Shown here: piece after piece, positions 1 to 8,205 of the stretch
How positions within the stretch are numbered: the stretch's first letter is position 1
Layout: each line of letters starts with the position of its first letter
Assembly: GCF_040105385.1 (NCBI RefSeq)
Contig: NZ_JBEDNQ010000019.1
Span: forward strand, 1 to 64,000
DNA: 64,000 nucleotides
Direction of reading: 5' to 3'
Source of the DNA: Pseudonocardia nematodicida
GTDB taxonomy: Bacteria > Actinomycetota > Actinomycetes > Mycobacteriales > Pseudonocardiaceae
Notes under the pieces: model-generated
What the model saw: only the letters and a program-made list of their open reading frames with translations
Database searches by the model: none
Told to the model about the DNA's origin: nothing
Made by a program: the position numbers and the translations under genes

Positions 1-102
1 GCGGCGGGGAGCGGGCGGGGTCTGGCCGGACCCGCGCCGGATCGGTGATCAGATCGTCCGGCGGGGCGGGAGCTCCGGCGGGCCGGGCAGCCGGCACGGT
101 CT

Positions 103-134
103 CCCGTCCGGCAGCGGGGCCCGTGCCGGACGGG
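103..134 (-). terminator. hairpin terminator downstream of the zinc-ribbon gene
   Basis: Perfect 11-bp inverted repeat (103-113 and 124-134) with a 10-nt loop. It lies 10 bp beyond the stop codon of the minus-strand gene ending at 144. There is no T-tract, which is usual for actinobacterial terminators. Confidence 0.5.
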
Positions 135-143
135 GTCCGGCGC

Positions 144-1226
144 TCACCGGTGCACCGTCGTTCCCTGCGGGCCCGCGTAGTAGGAGAGCTGCTTGGCGAA
201 GCAGTCGTCGGCGCCGAAGCCCTGGGCGTCGCACCAGGCGTTGGCGCCGGCCGCGGTGGAGTAGGGCTGCGCGACGACGACCACCCAGTAGTCGCTGCGC
301 TGGAACACCGGCCAGTCCCCGGACCAGAGCAGCGCGGCACCCGGGTGCTGCGCGGCGAGACCGCGGTAGTGGTCGAGGATCGCGCGGTCGTCGTAGGAGA
401 CGCCGCCGTCGACGGTGCCCGCGCGCTTCGACGACAGCTGGGGCACCCAGTACCCGACGGTCGCCGCCACCCGGCCGGAGTCGATCGCGACCTGGTCGGC
501 GAGCTGCACCGACGGCACCGGAGCGGTGATCACCGGCGGGACGGCGGGCTGCACGGTCGCCGGGACTCCGGCGCCCACCGGGGCCACCGGGGTCGTCGCG
601 GCCGGGGTCGTGGCCCGGACGCCGGTCAGCAGGTCCGGACGCAGCGCGAACAGCGCCACACCGGCCGGCAGGACGGCGACCAGGAGAAGCACCGCGACGA
701 TCCACGGGGTCGACGAGCGGCCGGCGGGAGCGGGGGACCACCCGGCCGGGACCATCGGGACGACCTGCGGGAACGGGTGGTCGACGACCGGCGGAGCCGC
801 CGGCGCGGCGGTCGTGGTCGGCAGTCCCGTCTGTGTGGCCGCGTCGTACCAAGTCCCCGGCTGCCTGGCCGCGTCGTTCCGGGGCCCCGCCTGCGTGGCG
901 ACGGGGTGCCGGTGTCCGGCCGGCCCGGACCCCGGGCGCGGGGCCGGACCGCGATCCGTCGCGGCGGCGGGAACAACCGGGAGGGCCGAGCCGGCCCGCT
1001 GCCGGGGGACGTCGACCTGGGGGGCGTGTACGCCTGCCGTGCGCTGCGCGGGCACCTCGACCGCGGCGGCGAACCAGCCCGCGTCGGCCGGAGCGGTGCT
1101 CCCGCCCGGGAACGCCGATCCCGTCCGCTGGCGTGGCAGCGCGAGCGGGGCGCGCTCGACCCCGCACCCGACGCAGAAGTGCAGCGTGGGCAGCAGCTCC
1201 GCACCGCACCGGCACCGCTCGACCAT
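144..1226 (-). CDS. zinc-ribbon, single-pass membrane protein with extracytoplasmic C-terminal domain
   Basis: The 360-residue protein opens with a zinc-ribbon knuckle (C-R-C-G near residues 4-7, then F-C-V-G-C-G near 17-22). A long Pro/Ala-rich linker follows, then one hydrophobic segment (WIVAVLLLVAVLPAGVALF, about residue 195), then a roughly 130-residue domain ending in a Cys-containing motif (NAWCDAQGFGADDCFAKQ). From memory, similar C-terminal domains occur outside the membrane in actinobacterial proteins, including some attached to Ser/Thr kinases; no kinase domain is present here. An ATG at 1226 right before the Cys motif is preferred over an upstream ATG that would add 68 unconserved residues. 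Function unknown; a cytosolic zinc-ribbon sensor with an exported domain is an inference. Confidence 0.75.
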   Translation of the reverse strand: MVERCRCGAELLPTLHFCVGCGVERAPLALPRQRTGSAFPGGSTAPADAGWFAAAVEVPAQRTAGVHAPQVDVPRQRAGSALPVVPAAATDRGPAPRPGSGPAGHRHPVATQAGPRNDAARQPGTWYDAATQTGLPTTTAAPAAPPVVDHPFPQVVPMVPAGWSPAPAGRSSTPWIVAVLLLVAVLPAGVALFALRPDLLTGVRATTPAATTPVAPVGAGVPATVQPAVPPVITAPVPSVQLADQVAIDSGRVAATVGYWVPQLSSKRAGTVDGGVSYDDRAILDHYRGLAAQHPGAALLWSGDWPVFQRSDYWVVVVAQPYSTAAGANAWCDAQGFGADDCFAKQLSYYAGPQGTTVHR

Positions 1227-1364
1227 GACGACCCTCCTCCGACGACCTGCGGCCGGTCGCTCCGGCCGTGATGCCGGTACATCCGCCGGACGGAGGTCGC
1301 CGTTATCGGCCGTGCTGCTCCGAACGGCGTAGTTCATCTCTTTCGATGAGCGCCTCCGGCCCGG

Positions 1365-1431
1365 GGTGATCGACGGTTCCGGAGCGGATCGTCCGCTGAG
1401 CGAACGCCGCGCTCCGGAACGGTCGATCACC
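1365..1431 (-). terminator. long inverted repeat after the DinB-fold gene
   Basis: Two 22-nt arms (1365-1386 and 1410-1431) pair with one mismatch across a 23-nt spacer. They lie 27 bp downstream of the minus-strand stop at 1458 and upstream of the gene starting at 1226. Most likely a transcription terminator; the long spacer also allows a protein-binding site. Confidence 0.5.
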
Positions 1432-1457
1432 GGGGTTGGGAGCGGGACGCCCGGGAT

Positions 1458-2105
1458 TCAGCTCAAGACCGGCCTCAGGCCGGGCTCCCGGCCGGTCGCG
1501 GCCAGGGTGAGGGCGCGGTCGTCCCACGCGTCGAGCGCGGCCGGGTCGTCGGTGAGCCGGACGACCGTGTCCCGCACGACCGCGAGCCCGGATGCCGGGG
1601 GCTCCGGAACCCCGGACAGCTCGACGGCCATGTCCAGGTGGTGCACCACCACCTCGACCACCCAGGTGGCGACGAAGTCGGACACCTCCAGGACGTGGCC
1701 CTGGAACTCCAGCCGGTACCCGGCGTCCAGATCGGACACCAGCCGGCGGAGCCCGCGGACCGTGGTGCGCACGTGCTCCAGCTGCCCGGACGGGCGGGCG
1801 TAGGCCGCGGCGACGGCGCGGGCGAACCGGACGTGCGCCCACTCCGGATGCTCGGCGCCCGGCAGCGGGGCGGACCAGTAGGTCGCCAGGTCGGTGTCGG
1901 CGTCCTGGGTGGTGCGGGCCGGGAACCCGGCGAGCATCTCGGCCAGCCCGAGGTGCAGGTGGGCCAGCACGTCACCGGCCACCCAGCCGCGGCACCGGCT
2001 GCGGGCGTGCAGCGCGTCGTCGTCGAGGTGGTCGAGCAGACCGCTCAGCCCGTCGAGCGAGGCGACGAAGGCGGTGCGGGCACGGTCGAGGGGATAGGGA
2101 GCCAC
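1458..2105 (-). CDS. maleylpyruvate isomerase N-terminal / DinB-fold family protein
   Basis: This 215-residue protein has the signature of the mycothiol-dependent maleylpyruvate isomerase/TIGR03083 group: C-R-G-W-V-A-G-D-V-L-A-H-L near residues 33-45 and V-V-H-H-L-D-M-A near 150. The histidines in such four-helix DinB-fold proteins bind a divalent metal. Members act in mycothiol-linked chemistry in actinobacteria, but the substrate cannot be told from sequence. A GTG at 2105 was chosen because reading further upstream in this frame runs into the PanE-like gene, whose stop is 14 bp away; the two are probably co-transcribed. No clear Shine-Dalgarno motif is visible, so translational coupling is likely. 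Confidence 0.8.
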   Translation of the reverse strand: MAPYPLDRARTAFVASLDGLSGLLDHLDDDALHARSRCRGWVAGDVLAHLHLGLAEMLAGFPARTTQDADTDLATYWSAPLPGAEHPEWAHVRFARAVAAAYARPSGQLEHVRTTVRGLRRLVSDLDAGYRLEFQGHVLEVSDFVATWVVEVVVHHLDMAVELSGVPEPPASGLAVVRDTVVRLTDDPAALDAWDDRALTLAATGREPGLRPVLS

Positions 2106-2119
2106 CCGGTCAGGGTGCG

Positions 2120-3088
2120 TCAGCGGGCGGCGGCCAGCAGGTCGGCGGCCGAGCGGGTGCCGGGCTGCTCCCCCGCGGCGGCCATCTCCTCGGCCACCCG
2201 CAGCAGCTCGGCGTTCACCGGGGCCGGGACCCCGTGGGCCGCCCCGAGCGCCACGATCTCGCCGTTGAGGTACCGGGCCTCGATCGACCCGCTGCCCCGG
2301 CGCAGGCTCTGCCAGGACGACGACCCACCGCGGCCGCGGCCGCCCACCGGGCGTTCGGTGATGATCCCCTCGCGGCGGACCCGGTCGTCGTCGCCGGACC
2401 GGGCGGTGATCCCGGCGGCGGCCAGGACGGCCTCGCCCTCGCCGGTCGCCGCCCGCACGAGCTCCGCGAAGCGGGGGTCGTCCGCTCCGCAGGCGGCGTC
2501 CGCAGCGTTGCCCAGGTTGGTGAGCAGCTTGCCGTACTTGGCGTCCATCACCGCCTGGTCGGCCCGCGAGGAGAACCCGGCGGCGGACAGGTCGGCGGCG
2601 ATCGCCGTGCTCGTCGCGTCGGCGCCGCAGGGATGGGTGCCGACGTCGAGCACGCCGGGCACCGGCACCGACGACGCGATCACCACGCCCGGCTCGTAGT
2701 GCTCCACCGGGAGGATCACCAGCATCGCCTGGACCCGCTCGAACCGTCGCGCCGCGGTGCGCTCGTTCGCGACGCCGTTCTGCGCGCACACGACGGTGAT
2801 CCCCGGCGGGGCGACGGCGGCGAGCGACTCGACGACCGGTCCGGTGTCCTGCGACTTCACCGCCAGCAGCGCGACGTCGTCGGGCCGCCAGTCCACCTCG
2901 GAGACCGCCGCGACGGCGGGGACGGCCAGGGTGCGGGACCGGTCCGGGTCGTCGAGGCGAAGCCCGGCCGACCGGATCGCCTCGAGATGCGCCCCCCGCG
3001 CCACCAGCACGACGTCGCGCTGCGCCTCGTGCAGCAACCCGCCGATCGTCCCGCCGACGGCCCCTGCCCCGATCACCACGTATCGCAC
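2120..3088 (-). CDS. 2-dehydropantoate 2-reductase-like protein (ApbA/PanE family)
   Basis: The 322-residue protein starts with the NAD(P)-binding Rossmann signature V-I-G-A-G-A-V-G-G (residues 5-13). It has the ketopantoate reductase pattern of V-K-S-Q-D-T and C-A-Q-N-G-V-A-N-E in the N-terminal half and A-K-Y-G-K-L-L-T-N-L in the C-terminal half, where the family's catalytic Lys lies. The family reduces 2-dehydropantoate to pantoate in pantothenate synthesis, but many actinobacterial paralogues sit outside that pathway. No panB/C/D gene is nearby, so the substrate is uncertain. It is upstream of, and apparently in operon with, the DinB-fold gene. Confidence 0.85.
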   Translation of the reverse strand: MRYVVIGAGAVGGTIGGLLHEAQRDVVLVARGAHLEAIRSAGLRLDDPDRSRTLAVPAVAAVSEVDWRPDDVALLAVKSQDTGPVVESLAAVAPPGITVVCAQNGVANERTAARRFERVQAMLVILPVEHYEPGVVIASSVPVPGVLDVGTHPCGADATSTAIAADLSAAGFSSRADQAVMDAKYGKLLTNLGNAADAACGADDPRFAELVRAATGEGEAVLAAAGITARSGDDDRVRREGIITERPVGGRGRGGSSSWQSLRRGSGSIEARYLNGEIVALGAAHGVPAPVNAELLRVAEEMAAAGEQPGTRSAADLLAAAR

Positions 3089-3107
3089 ACGGGTGATCCT
3101 GCTCCAC

Positions 3108-3449
3108 TCAGCCGTCGTGGCGTCGCACCAGGGTCGCCGGGGCCTTGCGCCGCCAGGCCTCCTCGATCAGCTCCGCGAGCGGGCCGGGGTCCACCCGGTC
3201 GAGGTCGACGAGGATCGAGCCGTGCCCGTCGTAGTGCGCGGTGGTGAAGAAGGCCGGGTCGCCGGATGCCAGCAGGGCCTCCTTCTCCTCGAGTGCGCAC
3301 ATCAGCACCAACCCACCCTCGGCCTCGGTGCGCAATCGGGCGAAGCCCTTCCCGCGCACCTTCAGTGCCGGCGTGCGGTACCAGGTCGACTCCTCGACCT
3401 CCGGCAGCGCGCACCCGATCCGCACGACGTCGTCCCAGCCGGCCATCAC
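3108..3449 (-). CDS. MmcQ/YjbR family protein
   Basis: The 113-residue protein has the MmcQ/YjbR layout: an early E-E-S-T-W-Y motif, a central K-V-R-G-K-G-F-A-R-L strand, then the segment F-F-T-T-A-H-Y-D-G-H-G-S and a C-terminal L-I-E-E-A-W-R-R-K-A-P. The family has a double-wing DNA-binding-like fold, but a biochemical role is not established. Either the first or the second Met (3446) could be the start. The stop of the upstream alpha/beta hydrolase gene is 2 bp away, indicating a shared transcript. Confidence 0.85.
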   Translation of the reverse strand: MMAGWDDVVRIGCALPEVEESTWYRTPALKVRGKGFARLRTEAEGGLVLMCALEEKEALLASGDPAFFTTAHYDGHGSILVDLDRVDPGPLAELIEEAWRRKAPATLVRRHDG

Positions 3450-3451
3450 GT

Positions 3452-4171
3452 CTACAGGTGCCGCGCCAGGAAGGCGTCGACGGCGGCCTTCCCGTTCTCG
3501 ACGTGCTCGGTGGCCTTCCAGCGCTCCACCAGCTCGGCGCCCGGGGCCAGCTCGGCGACCCGGCGCGACGCCGTCTCGGGGTGGAACTCGTCGCCGCCCA
3601 TCAGCACCAGCCAGGGCGTCGTGAACCGGGCGAGCGCCTCGTCGGGCACCGAGAACAGCACCCCGCCGCCGTCATAGAGGTTGGTCCTGAACTGCTCCCA
3701 GTCCTGCGCCGAGGCCTCGGGGTGATCGGCCTCGATGCCGGCCCGCCAGTCGTCGAACATCTTCTCGAACCGGTGCTGGTTGCCGTCCCGCCCGATGGGC
3801 TGCAGGGTGACCGCGGCCCGGACCCGGTCCGGCGCGGTCGCGAGCAGGCTCGCGGTGTACGAGCCGCCGATGCACATGCCGAGCACCCCGAACTCGTCGA
3901 CGCCGAGGTGGTCGAGCAGGGCGAGCTGGTCGGCGGTGTAGGTGGACCAGCCGTCGGTGCCGTGCACCTCGCCGGCCGAGGAGCCGGCGTTGCGCTGGTC
4001 CATCGCGATGACCCGGTACCGGCCGGACAGGTGCTCGATCGGGTTCCACGGGGCCCTGTCCCACGCGGAGATCGTCGAGCGGAGGCCGCCCGGCGCGATC
4101 AGCAGGACGGGGGAGCCGGCACCCCGCTCCTCGTAGTGCAGCGTCGCACCCGGACGTTCGAACGTCGGCAT
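3452..4171 (-). CDS. alpha/beta hydrolase with a Cys at the nucleophile position
   Basis: The 239-residue protein has the canonical fold: an oxyanion region L-L-I-A-P-G-G, a strand ending V-I-A-M-D-Q-R-N-A-G-S-S, the nucleophile elbow G-M-C-I-G-G near residue 98, an Asp-containing turn in L-V-L-M-G-G-D-E-F, and a late His (T-E-H-V-E-N). The elbow carries Cys rather than Ser. This is seen in dienelactone hydrolases and some other family members, and it narrows the likely chemistry. It forms a compact unit with the MmcQ/YjbR gene 2 bp downstream. Substrate unknown. Confidence 0.85.
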   Translation of the reverse strand: MPTFERPGATLHYEERGAGSPVLLIAPGGLRSTISAWDRAPWNPIEHLSGRYRVIAMDQRNAGSSAGEVHGTDGWSTYTADQLALLDHLGVDEFGVLGMCIGGSYTASLLATAPDRVRAAVTLQPIGRDGNQHRFEKMFDDWRAGIEADHPEASAQDWEQFRTNLYDGGGVLFSVPDEALARFTTPWLVLMGGDEFHPETASRRVAELAPGAELVERWKATEHVENGKAAVDAFLARHL

Positions 4172-4180
4172 GGGGGAACG

Positions 4181-5005
4181 CTAGGCCACCCGAGGGGGTG
4201 TCCGCTTCTCCGGACGGCGCCGGGCCAGGACGACGGTGCCGTAGAGAACGAACGCGAGGCCGAGCACCAGCACCCAGGCGAACCCGGACCGGACGGTGTC
4301 GTCGAGCAGCGTGATCCCGACCATCCCCGGCACCACGACCTGCACGACCATGTAGATCGCGGTGACGGTGGCGATGTCACCGAGCTGCAGGGCGCGGGCG
4401 TAGTTGTAGATCCCGACCAGCGCCATGCCGCCGAGGATGTAGACCAGCGGCTCGCCGACCAGGCCGGAGACCGACACCCCGTCGGAGACGTGCAGCGCGC
4501 GGATGCAGACCGCCCCGCCGCCGAACCCCAGGCCGGCCAGCACCGCCGAGGGCCACGGACGGTGGCTGCGGGCGACGGCCAGCGTCGCCACCATGAGCAC
4601 CACCAGGGCCCCGACGAGCACCGCGACGATCGTGTTGTGCCCGGCCAGCGACTCCTTCGTCTCGGTACCGGCGCTGGCCGCCACCAGCGCGAGCCCGAGG
4701 ATGCTCGCCCCGATCGCGATCCGGTGTACCGGCCGCAGCCACTCACCGCGGAAGTACCGGGCGTAGAGCGCGGTCATCGCGATCGCGCCGGCCAGCGTCG
4801 CCTGCACCGCGAAGATCGGGACGTACTGCAGCGCGACGACCAGGCATCCCCAGGTCACCAGGTCCATGGCGCATCCGCCGAGGAACCGCGGGCGGGCCAG
4901 CACCGCGCTGGTCCGGCCGCCCTGGCGGGCCGCGTCGGCCTGCAGGACGGCGGCTGCGGTGCTGCACAGCATGGCGAGGACCGCGAAGGTCATCCCGATC
5001 AGCAC
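4181..5005 (-). CDS. EamA/DMT-like integral membrane protein
   Basis: The 274-residue protein has about nine to ten hydrophobic segments, beginning with M-T-F-A-V-L-A-M-L-C-S-T and ending with a Lys/Arg-rich cytoplasmic tail. The arrangement of two similar halves is typical of the drug/metabolite transporter superfamily. Motifs such as L-Q-Y-V-P-I-F-A-V-Q-A in the first half and L-Q-L-G-D-I-A-T-V-T-A-I-Y in the second look like the two EamA repeats. Substrate and direction cannot be inferred. The start could also be at 4993 (second Met). Confidence 0.8.
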   Translation of the reverse strand: MLIGMTFAVLAMLCSTAAAVLQADAARQGGRTSAVLARPRFLGGCAMDLVTWGCLVVALQYVPIFAVQATLAGAIAMTALYARYFRGEWLRPVHRIAIGASILGLALVAASAGTETKESLAGHNTIVAVLVGALVVLMVATLAVARSHRPWPSAVLAGLGFGGGAVCIRALHVSDGVSVSGLVGEPLVYILGGMALVGIYNYARALQLGDIATVTAIYMVVQVVVPGMVGITLLDDTVRSGFAWVLVLGLAFVLYGTVVLARRRPEKRTPPRVA

Positions 5006-5078
5006 GGGCGCCTCCGGGGCGCCCGTGGGCCACCCCGTGAACGGGCGTATCCGATGATCGGCACCGCCCGATTGTCGC

Positions 5079-5417
5079 CTACCGGCCGTCCACCCCGGTC
5101 GGGCGGGCGCCGGACGGCACCGGCTCCTCCGCGCCCGCCTGCGGGCTCAACTCGAAGAACCCGCTCATCAGACCGCTGCCCGCGCGCTCGCCGCGCTCCA
5201 CGGCACTCTTCCACGGCGAGTCACCGGTGCGGGTCTCCCGGCGCTCCCGCAGCAGCGCCCGGGGGCGTTCGGTGAGCACGAGGACCACGACGGTCAGGGC
5301 TACTCCGACGAACAGCGGACCGCCGAGCAGCAGCGCCGGCCATCCGAAGGCCAGATAGCCGAACCCCAGCGCCACCGCCGCCATACCGATGACCGCCCCC
5401 GCCAACCGCGCCACCAC
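5079..5417 (-). CDS. small two-helix membrane protein of unknown function
   Basis: A 112-residue product with two hydrophobic stretches near the N-terminus (residues about 5-20 and 25-45) followed by a basic Arg/Glu-rich cytosolic tail. A GAGGGGAG ribosome-binding site precedes two adjacent GTG codons (5417 and 5414); either could start the protein. A perfect 12-bp palindrome 51 bp upstream (5468-5479) may be an operator. No family recognised. Confidence 0.65.
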   Translation of the reverse strand: MVARLAGAVIGMAAVALGFGYLAFGWPALLLGGPLFVGVALTVVVLVLTERPRALLRERRETRTGDSPWKSAVERGERAGSGLMSGFFELSPQAGAEEPVPSGARPTGVDGR

Positions 5418-5467
5418 GCGCTCCCCTCGTCTCCCGGCCACCCCCCGGTGACCAGGAGTGTTTGTAT

Positions 5468-5479
5468 CACCTCGAGGTG
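5468..5479. promoter_or_regulatory. 12-bp perfect palindrome, possible operator
   Basis: CACCTCGAGGTG is a perfect palindrome beside an AT-richer patch (ATACAAAC read on the minus strand), upstream of the minus-strand start at 5417. The position fits an operator overlapping the promoter of the small membrane gene; no regulator is identified. Confidence 0.35.
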
Positions 5480-5674
5480 CCACGAGCGGGCGACGCCACC
5501 GCGAGGGCGTCACACCGTCGCGCGGTCGGGTGACCGGGTGTCGCCGCGACACGGCGACATGGTGTCGCCATCGCGCCGTCGCCTCACCCCACCCGTCCGG
5601 GCCGGGTCCTCCGGAGACGCGGACCGGACTCCGGGTCACCGCATCGCGATGCGGGCGGGTTCCGCGGGAGGTGC

Positions 5675-5712
5675 CGAGCCGGCGTGGGGGCTCCCGGTTC
5701 CACGCCGGCTCG
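5675..5712 (-). terminator. terminator downstream of the Hsp70-like gene
   Basis: Perfect 13-bp inverted repeat (5675-5687 with 5700-5712) and a 12-nt loop, about 90 bp beyond the stop codon at 5803. It is oriented to end the minus-strand Hsp70-like transcript. Confidence 0.5.
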
Positions 5713-5802
5713 ACGGTCTGAATCATCCCGTCCCGGCTCGGGGCACGGACGGGGTGGGGGTCACCAGGCGCTGTCAGGCCTGTGCAAGGGGTGAGCGACG
5801 GA

Positions 5803-7914
5803 TCAGGCGAGCGGGCCTGTCCGGGTGGTGGGGAGCGGCGCCGCGGAGGTCGCCGACGCGGGCTCCTCCGGGGTCTCCGGCGTGGTCGGGACCGGTGCGG
5901 GGACCGTGCTCTCCGTTGCCGGCGGGGTGGTCCCCGTCGACGAGCTGGGGGGCGAGGACGACGACGGCGGCGGGGGCGGGGCCGAGCTGGACGCCGGCGG
6001 GGGCGCCGGCGCGGCGGGGGTGCCGGGCGTCGTCGGGGCCGGCGCGGCGGCCGGCGTTCCGGGGACCGTGCCGGCGGGGGTGCGGGCGCCTCCGGGCGCG
6101 GTACCGGTCGCCCGGGGAGTCGAGGTACCGGTCGCGCCCGGCGCCGAACCGGTCGTGGTCCCGGCCGAGAGGTCCGCGGCGGCGGGACCGGAGGTACCGG
6201 CCACCGGCTCGGCCGCCACGGTGCCCGGCGCGGCCGCGGGGGCCTCCGGGGTGCTGGTGCCCGGGGCCGTCGAGGTACCCGGCGCCGTCGGGGCCGCGCT
6301 GAACTCGCCGAGCGTCGACGACGAGGTCGGCCACAGCAGCAACGCCCCGGCCACCACGACCGCACCGGCCAGCCCACCGGCGCCGGCGAGCATCCGCTGC
6401 CGGGTCCGGGTCCGGGCGGCGGGAGCGGGCGCGTCCCGGGTGACGACGGTGTCCGGGACGGGACGGGCCGGAGCCTGCGGGGCGAGGGCCCGTGCCGCGA
6501 GGGAACCGGACGCCTCGGGGCCGCCGGACACGCCCGCGAACGGTCCGGAACGGGAGACCCGGGGTGCCGGGATGCCGGTGAGCGGGCTGGTGCCGGGGTC
6601 GAGCACGCCGACCGCGGCGACGGACGTGCGGGCGGTGCCGCCGTCCCGGTGCGCCGGGACCCGGCCGCTCGGGACGTGGCTGGTCGGAACGCTGCCAGCC
6701 GGAACGCTGTGGCCCGGAACGCGCCGGAGCGCGGACCCGGTCCCGTCCACGGTGGACCTGAGATCGTCCATGGTGGACCCGGGGCCGTCCACCGAGCTCC
6801 GGCCGGACCCGCCCTGCACCGGGATCCGGACGCCCGGCCAGGACGTCCCGGCGCCGGGTGCGGCGGCGAGCGCCGCACCCCGGGCCGCGTCGTGGACCGG
6901 GTCGGCGCCGACCACCACCGCGCGCCCCGCCGCGGCGGAGAGCACCTGGACGGCGACCGGCATCCGGGCCGCGCCACCGGTGAGCACGACGTCGGCCTCC
7001 GGCGTCGCGGCGAGCACCTCGGCCAGCAGGTCGGCGACCGGCTCGAGCACCGGGCGGGCGAGCTCGTCGATGTCGGAGCGGTGCAGCCGCACCGAGGTCC
7101 GGATCCCGGGTAGGTCGACGGGCACCGCAGCCGCGGTGTCCCTGGACAGCTGCTCCTTCGCGGCCCGGCAGTCCTCGCGCAGCACGGTCAGGTCGGCGAG
7201 CACCCGCGGGTCGTCGACGTCCATCGCGTCGAACGCGGCGGACAGGGCCGGGGAGGCGGTGCGGACGAAGCCGAACACGGCGTCGTCGACGTCGGCGCCG
7301 CCCGTCCGGCAGGTCTCCGCGGCCCCGGCGACCTCGGGCAGGGTGCCCGGGGTAGCCGGCGCCAGGACCGTCGCGGTGCTGCCGCTGCCGCCGAGGTCGA
7401 GCACCACGAGCGGCGCCGCGCCGGGGTGTGCGGACCGGTGCGCCAGCGCGACCGCCTGCGGCGCGGACACCAGGGAGACGGTCAGCCCGCGACGGGACAG
7501 CGCCCCGGCCAGCAGGTCGCGCTTGTGCCGGCCCCAGCCCGCGGGGTGGGTGACCGCGATCCGGGACGGGGCGTCGCCGTGCCGGGCGCTGACCTCGTCG
7601 ACCAGCACGCGGACCAGCCGGGCACACAGGTCCTCGGCGCGGTGCGGGACACCGCCCAGGGACAGCGGCGTCGGGTCGCCGACCCGGTGCAGGAACCCGC
7701 GGGCGACCCGGTCCGGCGCGCCCGGGGCGCGCCGCCGGGCGGCGTCACCGCAGAGCAGGTCACCGGCCGGGGTGGCGACGAGCAGGGCGGGCAGCGCGTA
7801 CCCGGCGCGACCGAGCCACACCGGCTCGGCCGTGCGGCCGTCGCCGGCGCCCTGGTGCAGCACGGCCGCGGTCACCGCGGTCGTGCCCAGGTCGATCCCG
7901 AGCAGGTAGGCCAT
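5803..7914 (-). CDS. membrane-anchored Hsp70-like (actin-fold) ATPase with Pro/Thr/Ala-rich exported tail
   Basis: A 703-residue protein. Residues 1-355 form an Hsp70-type nucleotide-binding domain: phosphate-1 motif D-L-G-T-T (8-12), phosphate-2 motif L-D-L-G-G-S-G-S-T (172-180) and adenosine motif L-T-G-G-A-A-R-M-P (311-319). The substrate-binding domain of a true chaperone is absent. A variable linker (360-505) leads to one transmembrane helix (about 508-530) and a 170-residue tail made almost only of Pro, Thr, Ala, Ser and Gly. Such tails in actinobacteria usually lie outside the membrane. The ATG at 7914 follows a strong GAGGAGGGG site. It is divergent from the iniB-like genes across 291 bp, suggesting shared control and a role with the dynamin-like proteins (inference). 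Confidence 0.88.
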   Translation of the reverse strand: MAYLLGIDLGTTAVTAAVLHQGAGDGRTAEPVWLGRAGYALPALLVATPAGDLLCGDAARRRAPGAPDRVARGFLHRVGDPTPLSLGGVPHRAEDLCARLVRVLVDEVSARHGDAPSRIAVTHPAGWGRHKRDLLAGALSRRGLTVSLVSAPQAVALAHRSAHPGAAPLVVLDLGGSGSTATVLAPATPGTLPEVAGAAETCRTGGADVDDAVFGFVRTASPALSAAFDAMDVDDPRVLADLTVLREDCRAAKEQLSRDTAAAVPVDLPGIRTSVRLHRSDIDELARPVLEPVADLLAEVLAATPEADVVLTGGAARMPVAVQVLSAAAGRAVVVGADPVHDAARGAALAAAPGAGTSWPGVRIPVQGGSGRSSVDGPGSTMDDLRSTVDGTGSALRRVPGHSVPAGSVPTSHVPSGRVPAHRDGGTARTSVAAVGVLDPGTSPLTGIPAPRVSRSGPFAGVSGGPEASGSLAARALAPQAPARPVPDTVVTRDAPAPAARTRTRQRMLAGAGGLAGAVVVAGALLLWPTSSSTLGEFSAAPTAPGTSTAPGTSTPEAPAAAPGTVAAEPVAGTSGPAAADLSAGTTTGSAPGATGTSTPRATGTAPGGARTPAGTVPGTPAAAPAPTTPGTPAAPAPPPASSSAPPPPPSSSSPPSSSTGTTPPATESTVPAPVPTTPETPEEPASATSAAPLPTTRTGPLA

Positions 7915-8205
7915 GTCCCTTTCCCCTCCTCGCCGGCACGTGGAATGCGTGCCACTCCGGCGGGCCACGGCCCGAGAGTGGCAGCCCCCCGGGATTCGCG
8001 CCCTTCGCAACACCCCATCGATGGAGACCCGTCCGGTGTTAGCCCGTGCGGCCCAACAACCTCCGGGAGGGGGAGCGATCCCCTAACGCCCCCTCCCCGG
8101 ACCCGGAGCGATCCCCGATGGCCGCGCCGGGCGCCGTCCCTAACTTTCTCCTCATCACCGGCCGACGCCCTCGGACCGGTAACCACCGACATCCGGAGGC
8201 ACCTC
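7915..8205. promoter_or_regulatory. divergent promoter region of the ini-like cluster
   Basis: This 291-bp region separates the minus-strand Hsp70-like start from the plus-strand iniB-like start. It contains a 12-nt direct repeat GGAGCGATCCCC at 8072-8083 and 8105-8116 (33 bp apart, about three helical turns), a perfect palindrome CCATCGATGG at 8015-8024, and CCCTAAC words near 8082 and 8140. These look like binding sites for a regulator of the cluster. A clear -10/-35 pair was not assigned. Confidence 0.5.

Larger units (their letters stand above)
5418..5802. other. 385-bp gene-free stretch between the Hsp70-like gene and the small membrane gene
   Basis: No convincing gene is seen. It holds a terminator hairpin (5675-5712), a short hairpin (5553-5569), several copies of GGTGTCGC-like words on both strands between 5500 and 5575, and the palindrome at 5468-5479. 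Confidence 0.6.

Noticed and set aside
7915..8205. small coding sequence in the divergent ini region
   Set aside because: Frames crossing it are extensions of neighbouring genes without their own ribosome-binding sites.
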